From Krasilnikovozyma curviuscula (Eukaryota; Basidiomycota; Tremellomycetes; Cystofilobasidiales; Mrakiaceae): DNA of 64,000 nucleotides. Under the pieces are notes generated by a model. That model worked only from the letters and a program-made list of their open reading frames with translations. It had not been told where the DNA came from and did not search any database. Position numbers and translations under genes: made by a program. Positions 1-11,851 of the stretch are shown here, piece by piece. Positions within the stretch are counted from its first letter, which is position 1; each line of letters begins with the position of its first letter. Where the stretch lies: positions 1 to 64,000 of the forward strand of contig MVAQ01000080.1 in the NCBI GenBank assembly GCA_014825775.1, in the 5' to 3' direction.

Positions 1-8
1 GAAAGGTA

Positions 9-1965
9 TCAGTTTGATGCTATATGGAAATGGCGCCATAGACATGGGTACTCACCATTCACTGCTGTTGCAGCATTCTGCAGCTTCTTCACCACTATAG
101 TAGGTACAGGAGGAATAGGTGTTTGTTTGAATAAAGGTGGTGAAGCAGCATCAACAGTTCTGAAGACAGATCCGGTGAACAGACTACCAGATTTGGCACG
201 ACGGAGAGACTTCGCGGGAGGCATAAGTGGTGAAGCTGGAATTGGTGAGAGATTTGAGGCATCAATGGAGACTGGAAGGTTCCACAGGTTCTTCTTCTTG
301 AACTCATCAGTAACAAAAACAGTTTTACTGAACTTTGTGAAGCTTTTTGGTTCTGGGATCACAATTGACAAGGGTATAGTGGGACGTCGTTTGCTTGGAG
401 GTGTGACTGGAGAGATAGTTGTCACGGGTGAAGGTGAATCTGGTGATGGAGAGAGAGTCAACTGATTGGGGAAGGCGAGAGATGTGATGATGGGGCTGGT
501 GGCACGCGCGTTGAGAGAGGGCGAAATTGAGGTGTTGGGTGCAGCAGGTATTGCCGCCGCTTGAAACAGAAAACTTTGAGAAAAAGGATATTTAAAGAAA
601 GAGAGAGCGCTTACACATTTGGTCGTATGATCGAACACCAGTAGGGTAGTAAGGAAATGCCATCTTCCAGTGTAAGATGACCCCTTCTTCTTCTACGCAT
701 CTCTCGCCAATATCAGGTGTCCTGATATGTTCATCTTCTTCCAGATCAATCATCCAATCCGGGTTTCCAATTGACGGACCCCATGACGTAACGGTGCTAG
801 GTGTGAGAACCACACTTCCTTCGACTCGAAGCTCGATACCTGGTGTCCTGATACAGTGAGAAGCGTGTTTCCGTTCTAGTCTGTATCTGACAAACTCCCA
901 TGGAGTAGCGATGGAAGATGAACGAGGTGACTGTGGGCCAGCTGAGCTGATAGCGTAGGTAAATCCGGTCAGTGGGAGGTGAGCAGTCGGCGGAGGATTG
1001 CAACGTCTACCAAGCCCAGAGCAATAAAATCGAGAGTCAGCACCATCTTTCAGGATACTGACCAGCGAACAAGTAAAGTAATGTGCGAATTTACTGGAAC
1101 CCAACTTCTCTGACCAATTCGAAGTGACTCTTCCTTGGGCGCCGTCTCGGAGGTTTTGCATGCTCCGCGGTACAACCAATCGCTCCAAGCTTCGCCTCAA
1201 ACCTAGGAATATGATAAGGTACTACCCCAGAAGAGTATCCGCTGATGTCTTTCGGAGGACATACAATCTGAGTAGCAACCATAGCCTGCTGGAAAGCTGG
1301 CGAGAGGTGAAGATCTGGTCGTTTGGTAACGCGGAGGATCAGCTTTCCTGCTATCGACGAAAAGGGCACATGCTGGCTTGGAGTGAAAGCTTGCTGAATG
1401 AGAATAGACCACTGTGAGAAACAGAGGGGAAATGTCATTACCAGGCGCGATCGCAGAAGTAAAGATCACGCACGGTACAGTCGTCTTTGATTTCCGCTCT
1501 TTCAGCTGGGCTCTCTACGAACAAAAAGAGACTCATACTTTCACGTAGGGCATCTAAAGTACAGATTCGTGCTATTGTTGTGATTTGAGATTCCAACTAT
1601 AAGCCACCGAACAAGTTCAGATAGCGACGGTCAGGAACGGTCCGCTTCGAATCACAGTAACAAGGACGAACTTCAGTCTCCAGAGGTGCAAGAACCCACT
1701 CTTCGACGTGTTCCTCCATGTGATCTTCACCGACGAAAGATAACCTGACCATGACTAGCAACTTTCGTTTCGCATCTGCCGCCGAACCACTAGAGTCTCT
1801 TTCTTTCTCAGAGACCGGAAACTCGGAAGAAAGGAAAGGATGAGCACCATTGTTTGCCTTGTTGGTCAGCGCGAGAGTTTTGAGACCGCTAGCGGGAGTT
1901 GCGACTCGTGAGGTGCTTCGAGATGGAGAGCGATGGAGAGGGATTTGATTTCTGCTGGGAAGCAT
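9..1965 (-). CDS. Unrecognised multi-exon protein
   Basis: I do not recognise this protein. Reading from an ATG at 1965, several open stretches join in phase: 1965-1639, then about 1596-1475 (through LDALRESMSLFLFVESP), then about 1421-1100 (through GKLILRVTKRPDLHLSP), then about 950-600 (through PWEFVRYRLERKH and VILHWKMAFPYYPTG), then about 575 to the stop at 9-11. The intron at about 634-576 has a GTAAGC donor and keeps phase. The join near 1100-950 is not resolved. The N-terminal half has beta-strand-like spacing with conserved-looking hydrophobics. The C-terminal exon is rich in Ser and Pro and probably disordered. Strand pattern and motifs such as LRVEGSVVL loosely recall alpha-arrestins, but this is only a guess. 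It is encoded on the same strand as QCR6, with about 565 nt between them. Confidence 0.45.
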
Positions 1966-2530
1966 CGAAAGAAGAGTTTGATTGAATAGACCAGCTACTT
2001 GATGTTAGGGACTCGATGGCTATGAGAATGAAGAGACGAGCGAAGTACTGAGGGCCAAAGGACATTCAGTCTCGTATTTAAATTCGTACAAAGGAAGACT
2101 CACGACGAGAATGGTCACAGGAACTGTAATCAAGCAGAGCAAAATCACATTGCACGTTTGAAGGAAGAAAATGGGATTAGTAGACGAGGTGGGAGTTGGG
2201 GTGAAGACACATGAAAAGGGAGGTTAGCAGGAGCAAACGCTGATTGTCACAGCGTTTCAGATGCGGGTGCCACCAATAACAAAGCGACGGATTCTTGAAG
2301 AGTTTGCGCTCAAAGGAAAGAGCACTGAGAACTGCCAAAAGGGGTGTAGATATGCGTAAGGGTTTCCTTCAACTCTTGCTCCGACGACCTTCGTCAATAT
2401 CCATTAAGAATGAGAAACTTCATGCTATTACGACTGCCTAGGTTGTTCTTTTTTCTCTGCCCGGTTGCTGAAACCTCTCATTTCAGATGTCCCATCTATA
2501 TCCAAGGTTGATTTTGGTTTTGTCGGAGGT
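1966..2530. other. Intergenic spacer
   Basis: This stretch separates the unknown gene from the 3' end of QCR6, both on the minus strand. It should hold the promoter of the former and the 3' UTR of the latter. I see no open frame with coding character and no structured RNA. Confidence 0.5.
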
Positions 2531-3312
2531 TTAGGCCAATTTGCTCCAGAGTTTTGGAACGGCGCAGGCATCGACACAGTGCATCAACTGTTAAGAGATA
2601 TTCAGGTTGGATAAATTGAGGGTTGATGATTAGATGCACAAAAGTCAGAGACACCAGAGAGAGACAGAGCGAACGAGTCAGTATAAGACGAACAGAGAAG
2701 GTGAAGAGGCGATTTCTTACGTGGAAAAGTTCTTCGACACAGTCCTCGTGTGGGAATCCCTTACCACCCTCAACTTTCTCCTGACAGTGCATAAAGTGCT
2801 CCTTGGCTGGGGCACAAGCTGGGGTAGCCTCACATTCCTCTCTGATAGCTGGGTAAACCTGCAGAGTCATCCCAATATTCCAAATCGACACCCGCCAAAG
2901 CAATCAACCAAGTCCACGAATAAACAACACACGGTCAGCATATGTTCAGAATTATATTCCGGGTCACTAGCTGCTGCAGGTGTAACCCCGATTTCTGCTG
3001 AGAGAACGAGACGGATTGACGTACATCTTCTGGCTCCTCCTCCTCCTCTTCCTCCTCAGCAGGCGCCTCCTTTTCAGCAACCTCAGTAGATTCCTCCTCC
3101 TCGTTGTGAGCACTGAAGCAGACAAATAAGCAAACAAAGGAGGCAGGGTCAACTCAGTGAAAATCACAACAGATCCCGGCAGAAAATCGCAGGGATGAAA
3201 AGGAAACGATGTGCGAGCAGGCGAGGGTAAAAACTCACGTTGGGAAAACAGCAGCAACGATTTGGCTGAAGAAAGAGGTTTGCCCTTCTGGTTGAGAAAC
3301 TGAGGAAGACAT
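2531..3312 (-). CDS. QCR6: Cytochrome bc1 complex subunit 6 (hinge protein)
   Basis: Acidic hinge subunit of mitochondrial complex III, which sits on the intermembrane side and helps dock cytochrome c next to cytochrome c1. Four exons (3312-3239, 3112-3025, 2858-2721, 2587-2531) join in phase to 118 residues. The N-terminus MSSSVSQPEGQTSFF is followed by an acidic run (residues about 26-54, mostly Glu) typical of the hinge. Then comes the family core, with REECEATPACAPAKEHFMHC, the HEDCVEELFH segment and a C-terminal HCVDACAVPKLW. The cysteines are in the spacing expected for the disulphide-linked helical hairpin. Length and domain order match fungal QCR6. The donors are GTGAGT, GTACGT and GTAAGA. 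The acidic segment sits on its own exon. Confidence 0.93.
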
Positions 3313-3629
3313 GGCTGCTGTAACTGGCTATGTGAGAGTCTGCTGCACCTCGCCAGTTCGTCGACCTCCCATTGGGTAAAAAACTTGTGGCGATCACACG
3401 GCGCAGACGAGCTTGAGAAGCAGCTGGTTAACGAAGACCTGGCTACTAAATTCAGCGATGAATAAGATTTGTTATATCCGGAAGAGAAATATTGGCGTTA
3501 GGAAAGGGTTTGTTTTGATGTTTGCGCAACAGCTGCACAAGGTGCTCAATCAAAGTTAAGAATTTACAATTAAGAGTATCTACTTGAAACTGTAAATCGA
3601 ACAAGTAGCCTCAAATCCACTATAACATA
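3313..3629. other. Intergenic: QCR6 promoter side and peptidase 3' end
   Basis: 317 nt between two minus-strand genes. It should carry the QCR6 promoter and the 3' UTR of the TAP-like peptidase. No further gene is visible. Confidence 0.5.
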
Positions 3630-5650
3630 CTATGGAGAGCCGATCTTGGCGTCAGAAAGAGCTTGCAGTCCCCTCCAGAGATCAGAGTCCTCTACGTTGA
3701 GCTGGACGACTTCTTGTGCTGACTGACCAGGTTCAGGGAAAACGAACCCATCTTCTGGTTGACAGATGAGTCCTTCTTCAAATAGCTTTAAGGAAAATTA
3801 ATTGTCAGCGAGGTACTTAAAACTCCATCGCGGCGCACCCAAACTCACCACGTCGTCCAGAAACCAACTTCTCAGCGCCTTGCCAATGCAGAGACTAGGA
3901 TGATTTGTTGAACAGTGTCCAAACCCATTGTTTGTCAACAGTCTAGCGTGTTTTTCCCCGAACAACTCGACCGAGCGAACGCCGGAAGGTAGCGGCGTAA
4001 TTGGGTCGTGCGTGTTGGAGACGAAGATGATTGGCTTCTTTGGTGGGACAGCGCCCCAGGTGCCGTTAAACCGAGGTGGGCTGGGTTGCACGGTATCCCA
4101 ATAGTTGCATCTGACGATTCCGGAGAACCATCCTGGACCACCGAGGAAAGATTGGTTTGTGAGCTGCCATACAGGCAATTTCGGTTATCAGTCGTATTTA
4201 ACTTCAAACTCTGAAGAGACGAGGGACCTACATCTTCCCTCCAGGAGTCCTCAAGCACAAAGGGAGGAGCGTCACCACAAGAAACGGCATTACCGCCTTC
4301 AGAGTCACCCATCTCTCTTCCCACCCCCCACATCTTGCCCCTCTCCGAATCAGTAGTGTTCTTGAGATCAAGCGTCTTATTAGCCGTCATTTTCAAGAAG
4401 GTGACTCCGTTGCCATCTACTAAATCAGCGAGTGCTTTGGCGGTATCGACCCAGCTGGCCGGACGATACATGGATCCAAAGAGCGCTGAGTAGACATCTC
4501 CGAGCTCGATTGTGGTCGGAAGGATTGGTGGCGGTGGAGATGCAACGAATATGGGGTATTTAATGGCATCAATCTGGGAGCGGATGGTAGAAGATGTGGT
4601 GAGGTTATCTCTCGCGAGCGCACATCGTCCTGGACCGGCTGCTGCACACAAATCCAGGAAACCTTCATACACTGAGTTGGTAGCTTTCCCAGCAGACATT
4701 CCATGGTCGTACAAACTGGTGTACTGCTCAGGAGCATAGACGACTGCACAAGTTACACTTAGTTAAAGCACGGCTGAGAGCTTGAGAAATCGGCTCACCT
4801 CCGTCCAGCGCAAGCTTTTCAACACGATCAGGAAACATAGCTGCATAGGTAGCTCCAAGAGTTGTCCCGTATGAGAAGCCCCAGTAGCTTAGTCCCTCAT
4901 CTCCTACGGCCTCCCTCATTTTGTCGAGATCACGAGCGACATTGACGGTAGTAACACTTCTCAAGACGTCATCTCCAACGCGATCTCTACACATCTGCGT
5001 CATCAGCTCCGCCTCAGCCTTCCTTTTCTCCATCGCCAGTGGGTGTGAGAGATTCAGAGATGTATGTGCGAGGTTGAAGAGTTGGCGATCAAGGTTGGTT
5101 GCGTGGCAGGTGACCCGCGGCATGGTGAGGTTAATACCCCTCGGATCGAATGAGACGACATCGTACATTCCTTTGAAGATAAGACTGATAGCTGGCCCCG
5201 TACGAAGTAGGGAGGCGTGGCCGCTTCCACCGGGCCTGAGAGGAGCGCAAAGGTGGTCAGAGGGAGAGTACCTATTCAAGGAGACCAAGAAACTCACCCT
5301 CCAGGATTAGTGAAGATACTGCCTTTCCTCTGACTCTCCGGAACTTTCGCTGGGTACATTCTCATCGCGATCGAGGTGACTTTGCCGTTCTCTGGCTCAT
5401 CGAAGTCGAGTGGAGTTTCGAAGAATGTGCAGTAGAATTCGGAATGATCTGGACATGAGGTCCAGTTCAACGAAGAGTTTATCCTGACCAGCTGTTAGAA
5501 GAGTCAGCTGTAGTTGTAGGATAGATGTTATTTAGAGCGTACAGTATTCGAATTGGGTCTCGTTATCACTTGCAGCATGTCGTTGAACAAGCAGTCCTGG
5601 AAGCGTACCACCACAAGTGTGATGAGAAACACTAACGGCCATAAAGCCAT
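3630..5650 (-). CDS. TAP-like secreted serine peptidase (alpha/beta hydrolase)
   Basis: Alpha/beta hydrolase related to tripeptidyl aminopeptidases (proline-iminopeptidase-like clan), expected to cleave short peptides outside the cell or in the secretory pathway. Six exons (5650-5543, 5491-5298, 5235-4799, 4743-4232, 4163-3849, 3785-3630) give 573 residues. Residues 1-15 (MALWPLVFLITLVVV) form a hydrophobic signal peptide or anchor, which is why I chose this ATG. The frame stays open upstream to an ATG near 5800, so a longer start is possible. The oxyanion loop NPGGPGGSG lies at about 98-106. The nucleophile is in GFSYGTT at Ser222. DYDVVSFDPRG-like core strands precede it. Towards the C-terminus, VSNTHDPITP holds the likely catalytic Asp and NNGFGHCST the likely catalytic His, within a TAP C-terminal domain. 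Many NxS/T sites fit secretion. Confidence 0.88.
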
Positions 5651-6422
5651 CCTGGACTGTGTACCAGTCCATCTTGACGCAGGTCGAGGCGTACCCAGAA
5701 CGAAAGGGAGCACGGATCTCCTTGTGCTAGGATCACACTTCTCCATCTTAACTGCTATCTTAAAGTCCTGATTGATTGTTGGGAACCTTTCAGATGCCAA
5801 AGAATGGACCCTGTTCGTTAGAGGGTTAGTTCGCCGTATACTGGGTCGCTTCCCATAATGGCCAATTCGCTCATCTCCATTTTCTGTTCATTCTGACGAT
5901 TTTTATAATTTTTCATCTGAAATCCGGAGAGACACCACAATGATCTACTATTGTATAATTTTGCTGTTTTCAAGCGTCTAAGGATCAGCTCTTGAGCGCT
6001 TTCGAAACACACAATGTTGCCTTCTCAAGCGGCCCACGCGCTGTAATGCGTGGTGCGCTTGTTTGGTCTAACTTGGCTGTTAATCATTCAGTCGTAACCT
6101 AGATAGATATCAAATACAGAGTAGACACCAGAAAAAAAAAGACTCTAGATGATAAACCGAGGTCGAAAATGATATAAAAAAGAGATCGAATGTAATTAAG
6201 CAAGATGGACAGAGCGCTGAAAGAACGGCGCCATATGCAAAAGATGGCAGAGAAGAAAAGTGTCCAAGAAAGCGGAAGAAGGAACCAGTTATTGTTCTTT
6301 AATGGAAGAAGAAAAGCGAGAGAATTCAAGTGAGATGCTATGAGAGAGTGCTTAAGATTGAGACCGAAAAGATCGAGGAAAAAGAACAAAGACAAAAAGG
6401 CGCCATTTTTTATATTATTTTT
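5651..6422. other. Intergenic, AT-rich
   Basis: About 770 nt between the TAP-like peptidase start and the stop of the Kre9-like gene. The part near 6100-6400 is purine-rich on the plus strand. Apart from the in-frame upstream extension of the peptidase (to about 5800), I see no gene. Confidence 0.45.
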
Positions 6423-7748
6423 TTACGCAAGGAGAGCTCCTCCACCAACAAAGACGCACGCGAGAACGGAGAGGACGCCGATGACCACGCTTGTTGAGGG
6501 CAACAGGACCATCGCTTTGAACGCGCCAGAGGACGCGGTGACGATAGGGACCAGGGTGGCTTCGAATGCTCGTGTGGGGCTGTCAGAAGAAGTAAACGCG
6601 TAAGTCCTTAGGATGAGGAATCAGAATCCCGGAAAAAGAAGGTTTAAAAGTGCGTACTTTGGTGTGCCAGTGATAGTGAGCGTCAGACTTGGAGCTGCAG
6701 TTCCTGTTGGTACAGTCACGTTGGAAGCTTTATAGATGCAGAGACGGCAAAGGTCAGTTCAGAATATCTGTGAAGCAAGAGAAATGATAGTAATTTAAGT
6801 GACTCACCAGCTTGGATAGAAAATCTAGGAGAGATGGTGTACACCATTCCGTCGTATGAGTCAAGGAGGACAAGGAAGTAGTCGTCCCCTGCCGGGATAC
6901 CGGCTGTTGAAATGGAAGTTTTGCCCAGTTTGATAGGAACTTCACGCGAGAAAAAATTGGGTAATGGAGCCAACACGGGGTACGAAAACAAGAATTAAAG
7001 AGTCAGCGACAGCAACACTGGGGATCAATACAAGAAACCAGGGCTACTGACTGTTTTTTCCAACCAGTAGGAGGCCTTTTCCTTTCAGCCTAACGAGCTC
7101 GATGTCAAACTGAACGATACCCTCTGTTGTTGTTGTTGGAAACACAAAAACAAGAAAAGCGGGTTAGTCACTGCACGCGCCATTCCAAACTTTTCGTCCA
7201 ATGCAACCGGTCTTCCAGCCCTTCTATACGAAAGTAAACAGATAGGTCTTTATAGACCCAACAAAGCAGCGTCTAATAGCATGTTGCACCAGCTACATCC
7301 GACTGCACAGTCTAAGTTATCCCTGTCACCATTCCAATGCTCCAGTCCCGAAACATGTTGAGCTAACTTTCGAGACCCTAAAGTCCACAGGGCAACCTTT
7401 ATCTGCCTGGCGACCTCCTTGACCCTTACATTGGGCTCCTAATCTTGTGCACCGGCTCCATAATCTCCTAACTCGCTGATCGTGAAGACCGTGCCCAACG
7501 TGGATCCCATTCCGCCCGCGAAGAATCCGCTGCGAAAGAAATGAAGCAAGCACACACATACCTTTCGCATAGACCCAGGTGATTTCATTGGTTCCGTTTG
7601 CAGTCCAGACGTCCCCCCTCGCAGGGCTCTGGATTTTGAAATACGTGGGCATGAGGGTGTTGTACGACGCTATCTGCTGCGCTCTCGCAGAGAAGGCGAG
7701 CAGGATGAGCGTGCAAAGGAGCACCAGCGACCGCGAGAACGAGGGCAT
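6423..7748 (-). CDS. Kre9/Knh1-like N-terminal domain cell-surface protein
   Basis: Small secreted protein with one Kre9/Knh1-type (Ser-Thr-rich GPI-anchored family) domain, likely at the cell wall or plasma membrane; the exact role is unknown. The start MPSFSRSLVLLCTLILLAFSARA is a clear signal peptide. The domain follows: PARGDVWTANGTNEITW, then FDIELVRLKGKGLLLVG, then IPAGDDYFLVLLDSYDGMVYTIS and FSIQA, the usual order for this family. A short Ser/Thr/Pro linker leads to a hydrophobic tail (VVIGVLSVLACVFVGGGALLA) ending at the stop, as in GPI-anchor signals. Five exons join in phase. The first intron (7561-7124) is 438 nt, far longer than its neighbours. The others are ordinary. It is divergent from ARMT1. 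Confidence 0.78.
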
Positions 7749-8555
7749 GGCGGTGTTCGATCTGGAGCTGGCAATAGGCTGGTTGCAAGCGTGCTGTCGT
7801 GGGGATGGCTAAGCTGGCTGAAGATATGGGCAATGCACTCGGAGCTGGCGAGCTGAATAGGCGCGTTGAATTTGAAGGGGGAGCAATAAAAATGAGTGTG
7901 GGTGGGGCCTAGTTGACAGGTATGAATCTCTATGTGAGGCTAAGGAGGTGAACGTGTTTGAGCACTATGGGGGGCTAGGAGACATGTAAAAGTATCAACA
8001 GGGAGGAAGTCGTGGGTCGAATCAAAGAAATGATCGCCCAGCCTGCTGAAGAAGTTCCTGTGGCCAAAAAACATCGAGATGTTTTAGGTTGAGGTATGCC
8101 CCAGATCCTACTGATCTCAAAGATCTAGACGTGGTTAAGTCTTAAAGCAATGCCTTTTGCTTTTAGACCGTTTCCCTTGTTTGTTTACATTTTCGCCAGT
8201 GGACGCGATCAGCGCAAATCTTCATGAACGAAACGAGTGTTCATTAGCTGGATACAACTAAACCGGGTCGAAGAATACTGAGGCTCCTTTGTAGTTTCGG
8301 AAATGCGCTCTTTCGAAGCAGCGGGAGGCTCACAAAACCCAACACGCATAGTAACAGAGCTGGGGCAAGACTACAATCTGCTTCAAATTCTCTACTTTGG
8401 TAAACACCACGAAGAGAGAGATCGTTAGACCTGGCTATTGGGTCTGCGCCCAAGAAAAAATTCACTGGAATCTGGCGTGAAAAGATCTGATGTCACCACC
8501 ACCCCTCTCCAGCGGAAGGACATTGCAACCGGGTTCCATCTCCAACCCACTAAAC
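7749..8555. promoter_or_regulatory. Divergent intergenic region
   Basis: About 800 nt between two divergent genes (Kre9-like on minus, ARMT1 on plus), so it must hold both promoters. No TATA box or binding site can be named with confidence. No coding region is apparent. Confidence 0.4.
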
Positions 8556-10443
8556 ATGACTGAAGTGTACAAGCCTCCAGTACCCTACTATGGTTTTGAC
8601 CAAAAAGACAGGTAATTAATGCTTCTCAAAGTTACCTTCGAGCTGCGTTGAGCTCCTCAACACTGACTGATCCCTACTACCTTGTGATATCGTTTGCAGC
8701 TTTGCGTGAGTACATAATGTCCCTCTTAGCAAACCTCAGGCATTTACTGAAGACTAATGACCCCCCTAGGTACGAAACTATCGTCTCTCGCTGGCCCTCC
8801 ATTCTAGCCAATATCTCCACCACCGTCTCCAAAGAAATCGAGTCTGCCGTCCAGCTCCAAAACGGAAAGTCGGGTGAAGACAAGGCACTCACATACAAAG
8901 TCCAGGAAGGTAAAACGATTCTCGAAGCCATCAACCTGCTGAAACTCGAGATCGACCGTGATTCCGAGATCTTGCCCATCCAGGACGATGGGGGTGCCAA
9001 TGTCGAGCTGTACAACGGTGAGATTGAGAGGTTGAGAGCGGAGGGTATCAAGACTTGGTACCAGACGAGTTGGATATTTGCAGTGAGTTGTGTATCTCTT
9101 CCGAAGATGCCAAGTCCGTTCCTGACTGGAGTCGTTGCGTGTTTGAAGGAATGCTACCTTTACCGCCGACTGAGGACCATCTTCGCCCTCAACTCTGCCT
9201 GGAATCAGTTTGACCCATTCTTTTCGGCAAAGGAAGAAACTTTCCGCTCCTCTTCTAAAGCAATCTACCAGCTTGCCCACACGTTGGAGGACCTCGAACA
9301 CACGCCCTCATTGCTCTCGCCGGAGGCACCCAAGGACGGCAAAGGCGGGCAGTCACCGCTCGAAATTGTCTTCCTCGAGATGCTTCAAATGAGTCTCTGG
9401 GGAAATGCAACAGACCTCAGTCTATTGGTCAACACGAGTTATGAGGACATGCAGAAGCTACAGAGCGTGGGCAAAGCTGCGCAGGAGGAGAGCGCTAAGT
9501 TTATTCTCAGGAATGATTTGGGAAAAGTTTGGGAGTGGTGTAGTTCTCAAAAGGGCGTGGGGAAGAAGAGGCTCGATATCGTTTTGGACAACGGTAAGTT
9601 TTTCCCCGCACCCCCGCCAGAGCATGTTCTGATCGAGATGCTGTTTTCCGCTGTCAGCTGGATTCGAACTGTATACCGACTTGGTATTTGCTGATTTCAT
9701 GATCACCTACACCCCGTTCTTCGATGAGGTGGTCTTCCAGTAAGCTCGCGTTCACCTCTCAACTAGCTTCATCGTGGCTAATACGCTCCTACCTTCCACC
9801 ACCCAGTCCGAAAACGATCCCATGGTTCGTGTCGGATGTTATGCCAATCGACTTCAGTTGGACTATTTCGACCCTGCTCTCTTCCTCAACTTCCGTTTTC
9901 TTCCCACTGGGAGCGACTCAGGAGGACAAAAAGGCGGTCAAAGCAGTGGCTGAACGCTGGGACGGCTACGTCAAGAGTGGAAAGTTTAGATTGTCGGTCC
10001 CGTTGGAGACCAAGATCGGGGCTAGGGATGTCAAGGACTTTTGGACGACTTCTTTGGAGTTCCAGAGGATGCCGCAGGAGCTCGTAGATGAGTTGGCTGA
10101 GAAGAGCGGCCTCGTGGTCTTCAAAGGCGATCTCAAGTGAGTCGTCTTAGATCGCCCCTCGCCCAACGCTTTGCTTTCACTATTCTGACCTACCCCTTGT
10201 TCCTCTTTTTTTATTTTCAGCTACCGAAAGCTTGCTGCTGATGCTCAATGGCCGCCTACGGCATCATGGGATGAAGTTCTAGGTCCCATAGCAAGAAAGT
10301 TTCCAATCCTCAGCTTGCGAACCAACAAGGCGGATGTGATAGTTGGGTTAGAGAAAGGTGTGGCCGAAAAGACGGAAAAGGTCGATAAACGATGGAAGTG
10401 GAGCGGGAAATACGCAGTTGTAAGCTTCTGTCCTCAGGAGTAA
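8556..10443 (+). CDS. ARMT1: ARMT1/DUF89 damage-control phosphatase
   Basis: Member of the DUF89 metal-dependent phosphatase family (human ARMT1, yeast YMR027W), thought to remove harmful sugar-phosphate side products; carboxyl methyltransferase activity has also been proposed. Seven exons (8556-8611, 8700-8705, 8770-9082, 9149-9593, 9658-9739, 9807-10136, 10221-10443) give 484 residues. Family signatures are present: SFAYETIVSRWP near the N-terminus, ECYLYRRL, LQMSLWGNATDLSLL, the metal-binding VLDNAGFELYTDL (about 270-282), KTIPWFVSDV, and GDLNYRKL (408-415), ending GKYAVVSF. Length matches the family (about 440-480). Exon 2 is only 6 nt (C-TTT-GC); it supplies Phe and part of the flanking Ser and Ala codons in SFAY, a motif conserved in the human protein. 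Asp in the DN and GDLN motifs would bind the metal. Confidence 0.93.
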
Positions 10444-10735
10444 ACAGTCGGCGCCGACGGACGAATGCCAGCATGCGATATAGAAGGTTGCGCTATCCCT
10501 TTGCATGTAAAACGCGAGGCAAATATTTCGTTATTATCTGTCTGGTACCTAGCCGATGAGATTCCGATGAGATTTCGGGTAGGGTCAGGCCGAACTTGCA
10601 TCGTCGTGACTCATACCTCATCAGATACATCCAACGGAACCCCAAGCGGCAACATTGTACTTTTAGACTCGTCAACCTTCCCAACCAACTCGCCCCTCCT
10701 TATAGAGACTTTCTTTTGAATCCACTAGATAAACT

Positions 10736-11851
10736 ATGCCCGTCCCTCCAACTACCTACGTGAACAAGTTTCAGCCCCCTCCGCCGAAGCAATTTGACCC
10801 CAACGTACACCTGTCTACTCCAGCTGAAGAATATGACTTTAACTTTATACTAACAGGAGCTCCGGTTTCCAATCTGACCAGTCCCGGTATCAAGGTCGAG
10901 TTGAGACCGTTTGTGGTTAGTAGGGGCAGCTCATCATTTCTAATTGATTTTTAACTCAAAACGTCCCTATGACATCGTCTGTGTGTTTCTTGTTAGCCTC
11001 ATCTCTATGCTGAGGATTCTCTGGCATCAACCAAGGACAATCCTGAGCTATTCGAGTTCGTTCCGTATCACCCGTGGAGGACTGTCTCTGATGTCTGCAT
11101 TTGGACGGAGACTTGGGTGAGAACAAATCCAGTGAGTGGACCGCTTTTCTTATTATGTTTCTCTCTATTCAAAGTCTGAATCGTCCCAAATGATTCGACC
11201 ATCCAGCAACGCCTTCTCTACGCCATTTTCGACCTCACCAAGCCAGCACCAGAACATAACCCCCATGGCTACCCAGGGCGATTCTCAGGTGTGATATGGT
11301 ACATCAATAGCAGTCAATCTGAGTCTATCAGCGAACTAGGTTTCGTTCTCATGTACGTGTTTACTTGCCTTCTTCGCCTTCCGCCGCTCTAGATTGACGA
11401 GCTGTTTTGGGGGGATTTGGGGGTGGGAAACAAAGATTTCCGTTCGCTCAGAGGACGCATGTACTGACTCATACGGCTTGGATGATGCTGGACCATGCCT
11501 TCTCGTTGAAAGGGTTCGGCCTTCGAAGAATGCAGTGGAAAGCGAATGCGCTGAACGCAAAATCGTTCGTCATCCATCTTATTGTCCGAATTTATATTCC
11601 AACCGAGACTGAAGGCTTTTGTCTCTTGTAGTATTACAGCTGCGCTTCGCCTTGGGTTCGCTCTCGAAGGCACGTCGAAGCAGGAACGCACCATGCCGCT
11701 CGGAAAGAACACAACTTCTTGGCCTGGTAGGGAAGGTGATACTGCGTGGCCATTGGCGAGTAGAGATACCGTCAGTCTTGCAATCACTTATGACGAGTGG
11801 TATGCTGAGAAGAGGGATAGACTGCGCGCGCTCGTAGAGAAGAAGTACTAG
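10736..11851 (+). CDS. GNAT-family N-acetyltransferase
   Basis: GCN5-related acetyltransferase of the RimJ/RimL (Acetyltransf_3) type; the substrate is unknown. Five exons (10736-10915, 10997-11131, 11207-11352, 11436-11564, 11632-11851) join to 269 residues. The middle holds VIWYINSSQSESISELGFVLI, a beta-strand pair before the acetyl-CoA site. It is followed by PFAQRTHVLTHTAWMMLDHAFSL, which fills the pyrophosphate-binding loop and helix, then LRRMQWKANALNAKSITAAL with LGFALEGTSKQE, the usual C-terminal strand and 'R.G F..EG' motif of this subfamily. Donors GTTAGT and GTTCGT are weak but keep phase. It follows ARMT1 on the same strand by 292 nt; no functional link is evident. Confidence 0.83.

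Noticed and set aside
7995..8030. gggtcgaatca, similar to a tRNA B box
   Set aside because: No matching A box, acceptor stem or cloverleaf can be built around it.
8612..8769. One long intron instead of a 6-nt microexon in ARMT1
   Set aside because: It keeps frame but loses the SFAY motif conserved in the family, while both microexon splice sites fit the consensus; kept only as an alternative isoform.
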